Shown piece after piece: positions 26,261 through 34,718 of a stretch of 64,000 nt of DNA. The stretch comes from Gillisella taibaishanensis. GTDB taxonomy: Bacteria; Pseudomonadota; Alphaproteobacteria; Rhizobiales; Rhizobiaceae. How positions within the stretch are numbered: the first letter of the stretch is position 1; each line of letters starts with the position of its first letter. Position numbers and translations under genes: made by a program. The DNA lies in NCBI RefSeq assembly GCF_001938985.1, contig NZ_MKIN01000020.1, forward strand, positions 310,001 through 374,000. Reading direction: 5' to 3'. The notes under the pieces are model-generated. The model searched no databases. It had not been told where the DNA came from and saw nothing but the letters and a program-made list of their open reading frames with translations.

Positions 26261-27886
26261 ATGCACGCCATCGTCGAACAGCTGAAGTCCACCGTTGCGG
26301 CCACTGCCGCCACTGATATTCGCGCCGCATTTGCAAGCGATCCCAAACGTTTCGAGCGGTTTTCCGCCCGCATGGACGATCTGCTGATGGATTACTCCAA
26401 ATGTGCCGTCAATGATGAGATCATGGTGCAACTGGAAAAGCTCTGCGCCGAGGGTGGCGTGGCGGCCAAGCGCGAGGCAATGTTTGCCGGCGAAGCAATC
26501 AATTTCACTGAAGGTCGCGCCGTGCTGCACACGGCGCTGCGCAACCGCGCCAACACCCCTGTCGTCGTTGACGGCAAGAATGTCATGCCTGATGTCAACG
26601 CTGTCCTGCATGCCATGTCCGGCTTTGCCGAAGGTGTGCGTCAGGGCACGATAACTGGTTCGACCGGCAAGCAGATCACCGATGTCGTCAATATCGGCAT
26701 CGGCGGCTCAGACCTTGGTCCGGCCATGGCGACTTTGGCGCTGGCGCCCTTCCATGATGGTCCGCGCCTGCATTTCGTTTCCAATGTCGACGGTGCTCAT
26801 ATCGCCGACACGCTAAAGCTGCTGCAGCCAGAAACGACGCTGTTCATCGTGGCGTCCAAGACCTTCACGACCATCGAAACCATGACCAATGCCGCTACGG
26901 CCCGCACCTTCATTGCTGACGCTCTGGGCGAAAAGGCGGTCGGTGATCACTTTGCCGCCGTCTCGACTGCGCTGGACAAGGTCGGCGCCTTCGGCATCGG
27001 TTCCGAGCGCGTCTTTGGCTTCTGGGACTGGGTCGGCGGCCGCTACTCCATCTGGTCGGCGATCGGCCTGCCACTGATGATTGCCGTCGGTGCCGATAAC
27101 TTCACCGAATTCCTGTCGGGCGCTCATGCGATCGACAACCATTTCCGCACGGCGCCTTTCCGCGAAAACCTGCCGATGCTGCTGGGCGCCATCGGTTATT
27201 TCCACCGCAATGTGCTCGACTATCCGACCCGTGCCATCCTGCCCTACGATCAGCGCCTGTCGCGCTTCCCGGCCTATCTGCAGCAGCTCGATATGGAATC
27301 GAACGGCAAGGGCGTCACACTGGACGGCACGCCGGTCAAGGGCAATTCTGGCCCCGTCGTCTGGGGCGAGCCCGGCACCAATGGCCAGCACGCTTTCTAC
27401 CAGCTGATCCACCAAGGCACGAGCGTCATTCCGGCTGAATTCATGATCGCAGCCAAGGGGTTCGAGCCCGAACTGCGCCACCAGCACGAGTTGCTGATCG
27501 CCAATTGCCTGGCGCAATCGGCGGCGCTGATGAAGGGCAGGACTCTGGAAGAAGCAAAGGGTCAGCTTCTGAAATCCGGCATGGACGCGGCCAAGGCCGA
27601 CCACATCGCCCCGCACCGGGTCTTCACCGGCAACCGCCCATCGATCACCTTCGTCTACGAGCAATTGACGCCGTTCGCGCTCGGTCGGCTGATCGCGCTC
27701 TATGAACACCGCGTCTTTGTCGAAGGCGTGTTGTTCGGCATCAATTCCTTCGACCAATGGGGCGTGGAACTGGGCAAGGAACTGGCGACCGGCCTGCTGC
27801 CGGTGGTGCAGGGCAAGGCCGGCACTGACGGCCAGGATGCCTCGACGACTGGCCTTGTGGGCGCCTTGAGCCATTTGGCCGGATAA
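26261..27886 (+). CDS. pgi: Glucose-6-phosphate isomerase
   Basis: Interconverts glucose-6-phosphate and fructose-6-phosphate in the cytosol. The 541-residue product carries [12 protein letters not shown] (phosphate-binding), [13 protein letters not shown], the [13 protein letters not shown] signature, catalytic Glu in MESNGK, His in [15 protein letters not shown] and Lys near the end (DQWGVELGK). I chose the ATG at 26261 because GGAG is 7 bases ahead; the ATG at 26255 is only 1 base from it, and the 54-codon extension upstream overlaps the fadD end. A TTG-started SDR gene follows 12 bp later. Confidence 0.96.
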   Translation: MHAIVEQLKSTVAATAATDIRAAFASDPKRFERFSARMDDLLMDYSKCAVNDEIMVQLEKLCAEGGVAAKREAMFAGEAINFTEGRAVLHTALRNRANTPVVVDGKNVMPDVNAVLHAMSGFAEGVRQGTITGSTGKQITDVVNIGIGGSDLGPAMATLALAPFHDGPRLHFVSNVDGAHIADTLKLLQPETTLFIVASKTFTTIETMTNAATARTFIADALGEKAVGDHFAAVSTALDKVGAFGIGSERVFGFWDWVGGRYSIWSAIGLPLMIAVGADNFTEFLSGAHAIDNHFRTAPFRENLPMLLGAIGYFHRNVLDYPTRAILPYDQRLSRFPAYLQQLDMESNGKGVTLDGTPVKGNSGPVVWGEPGTNGQHAFYQLIHQGTSVIPAEFMIAAKGFEPELRHQHELLIANCLAQSAALMKGRTLEEAKGQLLKSGMDAAKADHIAPHRVFTGNRPSITFVYEQLTPFALGRLIALYEHRVFVEGVLFGINSFDQWGVELGKELATGLLPVVQGKAGTDGQDASTTGLVGALSHLAG

Positions 27887-27898
27887 GGAAAACAGCAA

Positions 27899-28630
27899 TT
27901 GACCGGGCAAAGACTGGCGATCGTGACGGGCGCCGCACGCGGCATCGGCGCCGCCATTGCCCGGCGTCTCGCCTCAGACGGCTGCACCGTCCTCGTCAGC
28001 GATCTCGATGGGGACGGGGCTGAGCTTCTGGCTGGCGAAATCTTGACATCGGGCGGTGCCGCCTTTGCCGCACAGGCCGACATTGCCGATCCGGCTACGT
28101 TTCCGCTGTTGTTCGACAAGGCCGAGGCGATTGCCGGCGGCGTCGATATCCTCGTCAACAATGCTGGCATCATGGTGCGCCGGCCAATGGCTGAGATCGA
28201 CGATGCCATGTTTGAACGCCAAATTGCCGTCAACCTGAACGGCACATTTTTCGGCATGCGCGAGGCGGCCAGACGGATGCGCGAGGGTGGCCGGGTCGTC
28301 AACATTTCCAGCAGTGTCGCGGCAATGCGGACCGCCAATTACAGCATCTATGCCGCGACCAAATCGGCAATCGAGACCATGACCTCTATCCTTGCCAAGG
28401 AATTGCGTGGCCGAACCATTACAGTCAATGCCATCGCGCCCGGCGCGACGGCAACGGACCTGTTTCTGGATGGGAAGACGCCTGATGCGGTTGGAGCCTT
28501 TGCCAAGTTGGCACCGCTGGAGCGGATCGGCACGCCGGAAGAGATCGCTGCGGCCGTTGCCTTCCTGGCAGGCCCTGAGGGCGGCTGGATCAACGGCCAG
28601 ACCATCCACGCCAATGGCGGGGTGATATAG
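27899..28630 (+). CDS. Short-chain dehydrogenase/reductase with TTG start
   Basis: A 243-residue SDR. NAD(P) loop TGAARGIG (9-16), NNAG at about 85-88, catalytic Ser in NISSSVAAM, and YAATKSA with Tyr/Lys near 148-152. Then follows the PGATATDLF loop and a C-terminal INGQTIHANGG that is standard for FabG-like and glucose dehydrogenase-like enzymes. Start is a TTG at 27899, with AAGGAAAA 6 bases upstream; no ATG or GTG lies nearby in frame. It is only 12 bp from pgi, so it is probably cotranscribed and may act on a sugar or sugar acid. Substrate is uncertain. Confidence 0.88.
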   Translation: MTGQRLAIVTGAARGIGAAIARRLASDGCTVLVSDLDGDGAELLAGEILTSGGAAFAAQADIADPATFPLLFDKAEAIAGGVDILVNNAGIMVRRPMAEIDDAMFERQIAVNLNGTFFGMREAARRMREGGRVVNISSSVAAMRTANYSIYAATKSAIETMTSILAKELRGRTITVNAIAPGATATDLFLDGKTPDAVGAFAKLAPLERIGTPEEIAAAVAFLAGPEGGWINGQTIHANGGVI

Positions 28631-28633
28631 CAC

Positions 28634-28732
28634 TTCCAGGAAAAGTGCGTAGCAGTTTTCCGTTCGGAAATGCGTAAAAATAAAAAGTTAGAGCGCTTCG
28701 GTGCCAATCAAATATGTGGCAAAGCGCTCTAA
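28634..28732. repeat. Rhizobial intergenic repeat, copy A, with palindromic tail
   Basis: The 62-bp core 28634-28695 aligns without gaps to 33289-33350 with 45 of 62 identical positions. It runs into a palindrome with 11-bp arms TTAGAGCGCTT / AAGCGCTCTAA (28688-28732) that can end transcription of the SDR or fructokinase gene. It resembles the Rhizobium-specific intergenic mosaic elements known from this family. Confidence 0.75.
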
Positions 28733-28754
28733 GGTTTCGGGAAAATGATCGACC

Positions 28755-29681
28755 TTAAAGGCCGATCTCATGCGCGAAAGGCGGATTGGCGCCGGCGCGG
28801 GATACGGTAACAGCCGCAGCCTTGGAACCGAGTGCCAGCGCCTTGGCGATCTGGTCCTCAGACAGCTTGGCCACTTGCTGCTTGGTGAGCAGGTTCTGCA
28901 TCTTCAGCGAGGCGAGCACGCCAGCATCGAACGTGTCGCCGGCGCCGACCGTATCGACAACAGTTACCTTTTCGCTTGGCACTTCCACCTTGTGCTCCGC
29001 GGTATAGCCAACGGCACCGTCGGCCCCACGCGTTACGACAACAAGCTTGGCGCCGTGATGCAGCCAGTGGCGGGCAAGCGTGTCCTCGTCGCCCTCAAGC
29101 CCGAACCATGCCAGATCCTCATCGGAAAATTTGACGATATCGGACAATGCGGCCATGCGGCGGATGCGGGCCATATGGGCGGCCTTATCCTTGATGAAGC
29201 CGGGGCGAATATTGGGGTCGAGGGAGATCACCCGGGTGGCGTGCTCGCGGTTAAGCAGCGCCTCATAGGTGGAACCACAGGGTTCGGGGATCAGGCTGAT
29301 GGCGCCGAAATGCAGCGCTTCGCAATCGTCGCCAAGCGTTGGCAGATCGGCTTCGGTGATCATCCGGCCGGCGGTGTTTTCATCGTAGAATGCGTAGGAG
29401 GCGTGGCCGTCGACCAGCTTGACGAAAGCAATCGTCGTTGGCCGCGACAGGGTGGCGCAGTAGCTGAAATCCACATGGCTCGCCCGCAGTGTCTCGCGCA
29501 GGATGTCGCCCATCATATCGTCGGACAGGCCGGTGAAAAAGCCTGCTGCAACGCCGAGCCGGCCAAGCGCAATGCCGGTATTGAAGACCGCACCGCCGGC
29601 ATAGGGCGAAAAGCCTCGCTCGCCGAGCGTGGTTTCGCGCGGCAGCATGTCAATCAGGGCTTCACCGCAACACAGGATCAT
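28755..29681 (-). CDS. Fructokinase (PfkB family)
   Basis: Cytosolic ribokinase-fold sugar kinase of 308 residues. N-terminal CCGEALIDMLP and the GGAVFNTGIALGRLG substrate-binding region (about 29-45) match bacterial fructokinases, and the C-terminal DTVGAGDTFDAGVL (near 245) holds the anion hole and catalytic Asp. The next motif, SKAAAVTVSRAGANPP, is typical of fructokinase rather than ribokinase. It phosphorylates fructose to fructose-6-phosphate, feeding the same pool as the nearby pgi. Convergent with the pgi-SDR pair across a repeat element. GAGGTCAG is the ribosome site before the ATG at 29681. It is downstream of pyrE but separated by a terminator. Confidence 0.9.
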   Translation of the reverse strand: MILCCGEALIDMLPRETTLGERGFSPYAGGAVFNTGIALGRLGVAAGFFTGLSDDMMGDILRETLRASHVDFSYCATLSRPTTIAFVKLVDGHASYAFYDENTAGRMITEADLPTLGDDCEALHFGAISLIPEPCGSTYEALLNREHATRVISLDPNIRPGFIKDKAAHMARIRRMAALSDIVKFSDEDLAWFGLEGDEDTLARHWLHHGAKLVVVTRGADGAVGYTAEHKVEVPSEKVTVVDTVGAGDTFDAGVLASLKMQNLLTKQQVAKLSEDQIAKALALGSKAAAVTVSRAGANPPFAHEIGL

Positions 29682-29734
29682 TCTGACCTCCCAATCCGGA
29701 TCTTCAGATAAACTTCAATCGATTTAAATCATTG

Positions 29735-29771
29735 AGCGAAGAATTGCCAGCCCTTGTGGCAATTCTTCGCT
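29735..29771 (-). terminator. Hairpin after pyrE
   Basis: A perfect 15-bp stem AGCGAAGAATTGCCA with its complement and a 7-base loop. It lies just after the pyrE stop and before fructokinase, both on the minus strand. Only a modest T content follows (CAATGATTT). Confidence 0.7.
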
Positions 29772-29776
29772 ACCTC

Positions 29777-30469
29777 TCAGCCGAGCGTGGTGACGCCGCC
29801 ATTGCGGCCAGACCATTCGAGCGGGGCATCCAGGAAGGATTCGACTTCCGACAGGGTCTTGTCGTCGAACAGCTTCTGCTGCTTGGCCACTTCAAGGACA
29901 TTGCGCCAGGTAGCGATGTAGTGAAGCCTGACGTTGCCCTTCTCGAAGCGCTGATGCGCTTCCGGGAAGATGCCGTAAAAGAACAGGGCGATGCCATGAT
30001 CGACCACACCGCCGGCGGCCCGCACGGCATCGATGAAGGTGAACATGCTGCCGCCGGCCGTGGTCAGATCCTCAATGACGAGTACCCGCGCGCCATCAGG
30101 CATGTGGCCTTCGATCTGGGCATTACGACCGTGGCCCTTGGGCTGCTTGCGCACATAGATCATCGGCAGCGACAGGCGGTCGGCGAGAAGGGCTGCGAAG
30201 GGAATGCCGGCTGTCTCACCGCCGGCAATACAATCGAACTGCTCGAAGCCGGCGTTGCTGAGCAGCGTCGCAGCTGCGAAATCTATCACTGTGGAGCGGA
30301 TACGCGGATAGGACAGCAGCTTGCGGCAGTCGATATAAACGGGGCTGCGCATGCCTGATGCCAGCTTGTAAGGCTCGCTTGCGTTGAAATGCACCGCCTT
30401 GATTTCCCAGAGCATTTTTGCGAGCAGTTCCGCCATGATGGCGGGATCGGAAAAGGAAGTCTGGATCAT
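29777..30469 (-). CDS. pyrE: Orotate phosphoribosyltransferase
   Basis: Makes orotidine-5'-phosphate from orotate and PRPP in UMP synthesis. The 230-residue product contains the catalytic/flexible-loop [17 protein letters not shown] segment and the PRPP-binding motif [13 protein letters not shown] (about 125-137), both intact. The ATG at 30469 follows AGGAG at 6 bases; an upstream extension of 28 residues (Pro/Glu-rich) is open but lacks a ribosome site. pyrC, the preceding step but one in the same pathway, is 1.7 kb away on the same strand, separated by the GGDEF gene. Confidence 0.95.
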   Translation of the reverse strand: MIQTSFSDPAIMAELLAKMLWEIKAVHFNASEPYKLASGMRSPVYIDCRKLLSYPRIRSTVIDFAAATLLSNAGFEQFDCIAGGETAGIPFAALLADRLSLPMIYVRKQPKGHGRNAQIEGHMPDGARVLVIEDLTTAGGSMFTFIDAVRAAGGVVDHGIALFFYGIFPEAHQRFEKGNVRLHYIATWRNVLEVAKQQKLFDDKTLSEVESFLDAPLEWSGRNGGVTTLG

Positions 30470-30669
30470 CGGCGCTCCTATCTGGTAGCCTTGGAATTGC
30501 TCAAAATCTGGCTCTTCCGGCGTTGGCGAATGATCCGTCGCCGCAGGCGACATCTACATCTCACCCTTCCAGCGACTGATCGTCATGCCCATAGCAGGAA
30601 GCGACGGGGCAGGCCAGAGGAGAAGCTTGACGGTCGGACAGGAAATGCCGCCTATGCCAACAGGGACGC

Positions 30670-31845
30670 TCAAGCCCGATCTGCGCCGGTAGCACTGTCG
30701 TCATGCCAGCTCGCAAGCGCCAGTTCCGTCCGGTTGCGACCCTGCCGCTTCGCCGCGTAAAGTGCGTCGTCGGCAAGACTGAGGATTGCCTCGAACGTCA
30801 GGCCGGAGGCTATGCCGTAAGCGATGCCGATGCTTGTTGTCGCAGAGATGCTTTCGCCATTGACGTTGATTTCGCGGTCCTGGAACTGGCGGCGCACCTT
30901 TTCGGCAATCCATTCGGCGCGGCCGGGTGCTGCGTTTTCCAGGACGGCTGCAAATTCCTCGCCACCCATCCTGGTTATGCTGGAAAGACCCGTCGCCGAT
31001 TTCAGCTCCATGGCGATGTTGCGGATCACGTCATCGCCAGCGGCATGACCATAGCGGTCGTTGATCGACTTGAAGCGGTCGATGTCGAACACCAGCACGG
31101 CCATGTCTTCATGGAAGGTTTTCGATCCGTAGGCGTCGAAAAGGGCGCGGCGGTTGCCAAGGCCGGTCAGGGCGTCCGTCAGCGCATCGCGCCTGTGGCG
31201 CGCGGTGATCCGCGCTTGATGCATCGTCAGGGACAGAGCGCCTATGCCGGTCATGCCGCCGATGCAGACAGCCATGTTCAGATCTTCCGTCCAGCCTGAC
31301 GGCGCAACAGCGAGGTCCCATACGCCCTTATGGATCAGAGCCAGCGCGCAGGACAGGAAGGAGGCGCTGGTGATGCCGTAAAGGGCGGCCATGCTGCTCA
31401 GGACGCCGGGCGATTCAGCACGTGCGAGCCAGTATTGGCGGGCGATTGCCAGCATGATGACGGCCGTGATGGTGTTGAGCAGAATGAAGCCGATGCCGCC
31501 ATAGCCCGACAGAAACGCGCCCGCGAGCAGAATGGCGGCAGAAGCACAGAAGACGATCAGACGCGGAACCGGGAAATGACCCGTGCGAAACTGCCGGGCG
31601 GCGGCATGCAATGTCAGGAAACCTGACGTCATCAATGAGCAGGCCAATGCCGCCATGCCTCTTGAAGGTGATGCCGTAAACACACTGTAGCAGATGATGC
31701 CGAGCATGGTGAGAGAAAGCCCAACGGCCCAGCTCAGGAGAAACGAGACTTCCCGGCGCGCAATCCAGGTCCCAAGGAACGTGAAGAGAAGGCAGAAAGT
31801 GGAAACGCCCAAGGCAAGTAGGAGAGAACTGATGTCCAGCATCAT
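30670..31845 (-). CDS. Membrane GGDEF protein (diguanylate cyclase)
   Basis: Probable cyclic-di-GMP synthase. The 391-residue protein begins with about six hydrophobic helices (residues 4-230) as a membrane sensor with no large soluble loop, then a GGDEF domain from about 240. The active-site motif is GGEEF (about 293-297) in RMGGEEFAAVL, with FDIDRFKSINDRYGH before it; both look competent. The RxxD product-inhibition site expected five residues before the motif is missing. The start is the ATG at 31845 (or 31842), with AGGG ahead; the open frame upstream adds 39 unlikely residues. It may cooperate with the HD-GYP protein at 33.5 kb. Confidence 0.9.
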   Translation of the reverse strand: MMLDISSLLLALGVSTFCLLFTFLGTWIARREVSFLLSWAVGLSLTMLGIICYSVFTASPSRGMAALACSLMTSGFLTLHAAARQFRTGHFPVPRLIVFCASAAILLAGAFLSGYGGIGFILLNTITAVIMLAIARQYWLARAESPGVLSSMAALYGITSASFLSCALALIHKGVWDLAVAPSGWTEDLNMAVCIGGMTGIGALSLTMHQARITARHRRDALTDALTGLGNRRALFDAYGSKTFHEDMAVLVFDIDRFKSINDRYGHAAGDDVIRNIAMELKSATGLSSITRMGGEEFAAVLENAAPGRAEWIAEKVRRQFQDREINVNGESISATTSIGIAYGIASGLTFEAILSLADDALYAAKRQGRNRTELALASWHDDSATGADRA

Positions 31846-32199
31846 GCTTACCCTAGAGAAGAATGAATGGATCCCAGTAATGCAGTCATCGCATACTCCC
31901 GGGAAAGATCGAAAATCCAATATTACCTGCAACGCAATGTTTTTACTGGTACTTCCTTCCAAGCACTTCTGATTGCAGCGTGCGACAACGGGTTGTGAAA
32001 GTCAAACTTTTTCTACCGCGCTGCAGCATGCCACTCCGATCGTCACAAAATGACGGTCAAATTTCCAAGCATACGCGCCTGCTGTTTGGTAGTATTTCTG
32101 TTCTCTAGGAGAATGACTACCAAAAGGTTGCCGCAGGATCATTGGAGGCATTGGAGGTGCCATTTATCCAACGCTTCCTCAGCTTTGATCGGCAACCTA
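31846..32199. other. 354-bp gap between the GGDEF gene and pyrC
   Basis: No gene is supported. It holds a small CGTCA/TGACG hairpin (32041-32055) and a 9-bp stem TTTGGTAGT/ACTACCAAA (32085-32124) lying downstream of pyrC that could end its transcript. The AT-rich stretch near 31900-31950 probably contains the GGDEF promoter. Confidence 0.6.
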
Positions 32200-33249
32200 T
32201 CAGAAACCGTCGTTGTCGACCGCCCAGTGGAGCGGAAACATCGGATCGAATACGGTGACCGGGCCGGCGCCAGTCTCGATTTTGGCGGGGTATGCAACCG
32301 GTGTCTCGCGCTTGACGAGGGTGATGGTATCCTCGTTCGGCGCCATTCCATACCAGGCTGGGCCGTTCAGTGAAGCAAAGGCTTCGAGCGTATCGAGAGC
32401 GCCATCCTCTTCGAATACATGAGCAAGGCAGCTCATCGTGTTGATCGAGGTGTAGATGCCGGCGCAGCCGCAGCCGCATTCCTTTAATGGATCGACGTGG
32501 GGTGCAGAATCCGTGCCGAGGAAAAACCTGCTGTCGCCCGAGGTTGCCGCCGCCCGTAGCGCCAGCCGATGGCTTTCGCGCTTGGCGACCGGCAGGCAGT
32601 AATAGTGGGGCTTGATGCCGCCGACCAGAATGGCATTGCGGTTGATGATCAGGTGATGGGTGGTGATCGACCCCGCCAGATTGCTCTTGGCTCCTCTGAT
32701 GTAATCGATGCCGTCGGAGGTGGTGACATGCTCCATCGTCACCTTCAATTCCGGCAGGCGACGGCGCAGCGGGTCGAGCACAGTATCGATGAAGATGGCT
32801 TCGCGGTCGAAAATATCCACCTCAGGCGTCGTTACTTCCCCGTGGACGCAAAGCGGCAGACCGATCTTTGCCATGCGCTCCAGCACCGGCATGGCCTTGT
32901 CGAGATCGCGCACGCCGCCGTGGGAATTGGTCGTAGCCCCGGCCGGATAGAGCTTTACGGCGGTAATCAGGCCGCTCGTCTTGCCTTTTTCGACGTCGTC
33001 AGGGTCAGTATGCTCGGTGAGATAAAGCGTCATCAGCGGCTGAAAGCGGTCGCCTTTCGGCAGGGCGGCTAAGATCCGCTCGCGGTAGGCCTCTGCGTCC
33101 GCCACCGTCACCACAGGCGGCACCAGATTGGGCATGATAATGGCGCGGGCGAAATGCCGGCTGGTATCTGCGATCACCCCTTCCAGCATGGCGCCGTCGC
33201 GCAGGTGCAGATGCCAGTCATCGGGGCGGCGGATGGTGAGCGAGGTCAT
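32200..33249 (-). CDS. pyrC: Dihydroorotase
   Basis: Zinc enzyme that closes carbamoyl aspartate to dihydroorotate in pyrimidine synthesis. The 349-residue length and motifs place it in the class II, E. coli PyrC-like group: HxH metal ligands H13 and H15 in DWHLHLRDG, the presumed carbamylated Lys in [13 protein letters not shown], and later metal ligands in HGE, EHVTT and the catalytic Asp in LGTDSAPH. The ATG at 33249 has GGAG 9 bases before it; an extra 27 residues upstream are open but run into repeat sequence. Confidence 0.96.
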   Translation of the reverse strand: MTSLTIRRPDDWHLHLRDGAMLEGVIADTSRHFARAIIMPNLVPPVVTVADAEAYRERILAALPKGDRFQPLMTLYLTEHTDPDDVEKGKTSGLITAVKLYPAGATTNSHGGVRDLDKAMPVLERMAKIGLPLCVHGEVTTPEVDIFDREAIFIDTVLDPLRRRLPELKVTMEHVTTSDGIDYIRGAKSNLAGSITTHHLIINRNAILVGGIKPHYYCLPVAKRESHRLALRAAATSGDSRFFLGTDSAPHVDPLKECGCGCAGIYTSINTMSCLAHVFEEDGALDTLEAFASLNGPAWYGMAPNEDTITLVKRETPVAYPAKIETGAGPVTVFDPMFPLHWAVDNDGF

Positions 33250-33288
33250 GGCGGATCTCCAGCGGGGCTTAGACGCGATCTCTCGCAT

Positions 33289-33350
33289 TTCCAGGGGAAC
33301 TAGGAACCGGTTTCCCGTTCGGAAATGCACACAGACAAAAGGCTGGAGCG
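33289..33350. repeat. Rhizobial intergenic repeat, copy B
   Basis: A 62-bp sequence matching copy A (28634-28695) at 45 of 62 positions, with an identical CCGTTCGGAAATGC core. It lies in the 299-bp gap between pyrC and the HD-GYP gene, upstream of pyrC. The rest of the gap holds a GCGCCA/TGGCGC hairpin (33488-33503) and no gene. Confidence 0.75.
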
Positions 33351-33548
33351 GCTGTGCCTCTCAAGCCGATTTGTCGATATCACGTTCCTCGCTCGAGGCA
33401 AGGGCCATATCGGTATACGGCTTGATTCCCGAAATTGCGATCTTATTCATGATAAAATATAATTAATTTGCTGCATGCAGCCTTTGCGCGCCATATCTGG
33501 CGCACGGCACTGTGGACTATATCTGGTTCAATCAGAACCCGAGACACT

Positions 33549-34637
33549 TTAGGCGATTTTTCCAAGCGGCGGAGCCGCAGTCTTTCGAGCGGCTTCTTCG
33601 GCCTGTTCGCGGCGGTCCGCTTCCATCATCTCACGGATGGCCGGCAGGGCACGCTCGAAGGCCGCGACGCAATCCGGATCGAACTGGGTCCCCGCCCGCG
33701 ACAGAACATGTTCCACTGTCCGTTCATAAGACCAGGCCTGCTTGTAGGGCCGCTCGGAAGTCAGCGCATCGAAATTGTCGGCAATGCAGATGATGCGGCC
33801 GGATAGCGGGATGGCATCGCCGGCAAGGCGGTTTGGATATCCCTGGCCGTCCCATCGTTCGTGGTGGCTGGCGGCGATTTCGGAGGCAAGCTGTAGCAGC
33901 GAGGAATGGGACTGGGCGAGGATATCGCTGCCGATCTGGGCGTGGGACTGCATCTGACGGTATTCGGATTCTGTCAGCCGGCCCTGTTTCAGCAGGACTG
34001 TATCAGGCATGGCGACCTTGCCGATGTCATGCATGGGCGCGGCCAGCTTCAGGTCGATGCAAAATTGCTCAGGAAGCCCCATTTCCCTGGCGATGGCGTG
34101 GGAATAGGCCGCGACCCTGAGCGTATGCCGGGATGCCTCGGGATCCTTGTAACCTGCCGCCAGGGTGAGGCGCTCGATGATCTCCTGTTCGCGCTGCCGC
34201 AGTTCGCTCACGGCCTTATCCACTTCCCGACGCAGCCATTCGGCTTGTTCGGCAAGCTGACGACGGGCGACCGTGAGGCTGACGATATTCTGGATGCGGG
34301 CCTGGAACTCGACCGGATTAACCGGTTTGGTGAGGAAATCGATGGCACCGGCATTGAGCGCAGCCATACGGGTCGTCATGTCCAGATCGGCAGTGATGAA
34401 CACGACCGGCACTTGTGCATATTTTTCAAAGCGCACGATTTCCGTATAGAGTTCGACGCCATTATAGACGGGCATCTGATAGTCGATAATGGCAACATCG
34501 AAATCCAGGTCCGGCAGAGCGGAGAGTACCTCCTCCGGGGTCGGAAAGGGCAGGGCTTCGCATCGGTCGATCTTTTTGACCAGCCGCGTCAGCAGTTTCA
34601 AATTCGTGTTGTTATCATCAACAAGCAATATACGCAT
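33549..34637 (-). CDS. Response regulator with HD-GYP output (c-di-GMP phosphodiesterase)
   Basis: A 362-residue RpfG-like protein. The receiver domain (1-120) has DD at 7-8, phosphoacceptor D52 (IDYQMP) and Lys in FLTKP; a helical linker follows to about 155. The HD-GYP domain shows HD at 203-204 (MHDIGK), HHE at 258-260 and GYP at 266-268 (DGQGYP), the set expected of an active phosphodiesterase. It is the last gene of a four-gene unit, 81 bp after the hybrid kinase gene, so it is the natural output of that kinase. The ATG at 34637 is chosen since a receiver begins there. Confidence 0.93.
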   Translation of the reverse strand: MRILLVDDNNTNLKLLTRLVKKIDRCEALPFPTPEEVLSALPDLDFDVAIIDYQMPVYNGVELYTEIVRFEKYAQVPVVFITADLDMTTRMAALNAGAIDFLTKPVNPVEFQARIQNIVSLTVARRQLAEQAEWLRREVDKAVSELRQREQEIIERLTLAAGYKDPEASRHTLRVAAYSHAIAREMGLPEQFCIDLKLAAPMHDIGKVAMPDTVLLKQGRLTESEYRQMQSHAQIGSDILAQSHSSLLQLASEIAASHHERWDGQGYPNRLAGDAIPLSGRIICIADNFDALTSERPYKQAWSYERTVEHVLSRAGTQFDPDCVAAFERALPAIREMMEADRREQAEEAARKTAAPPLGKIA

Positions 34638-34718
34638 TACAGCCTCCGCGGCCGTCAGGCCTCTCGGTTTCATTATCCGCAGGCTCCGGTCGCCCGCACC
34701 TTGTCAAAAACACCGGCT

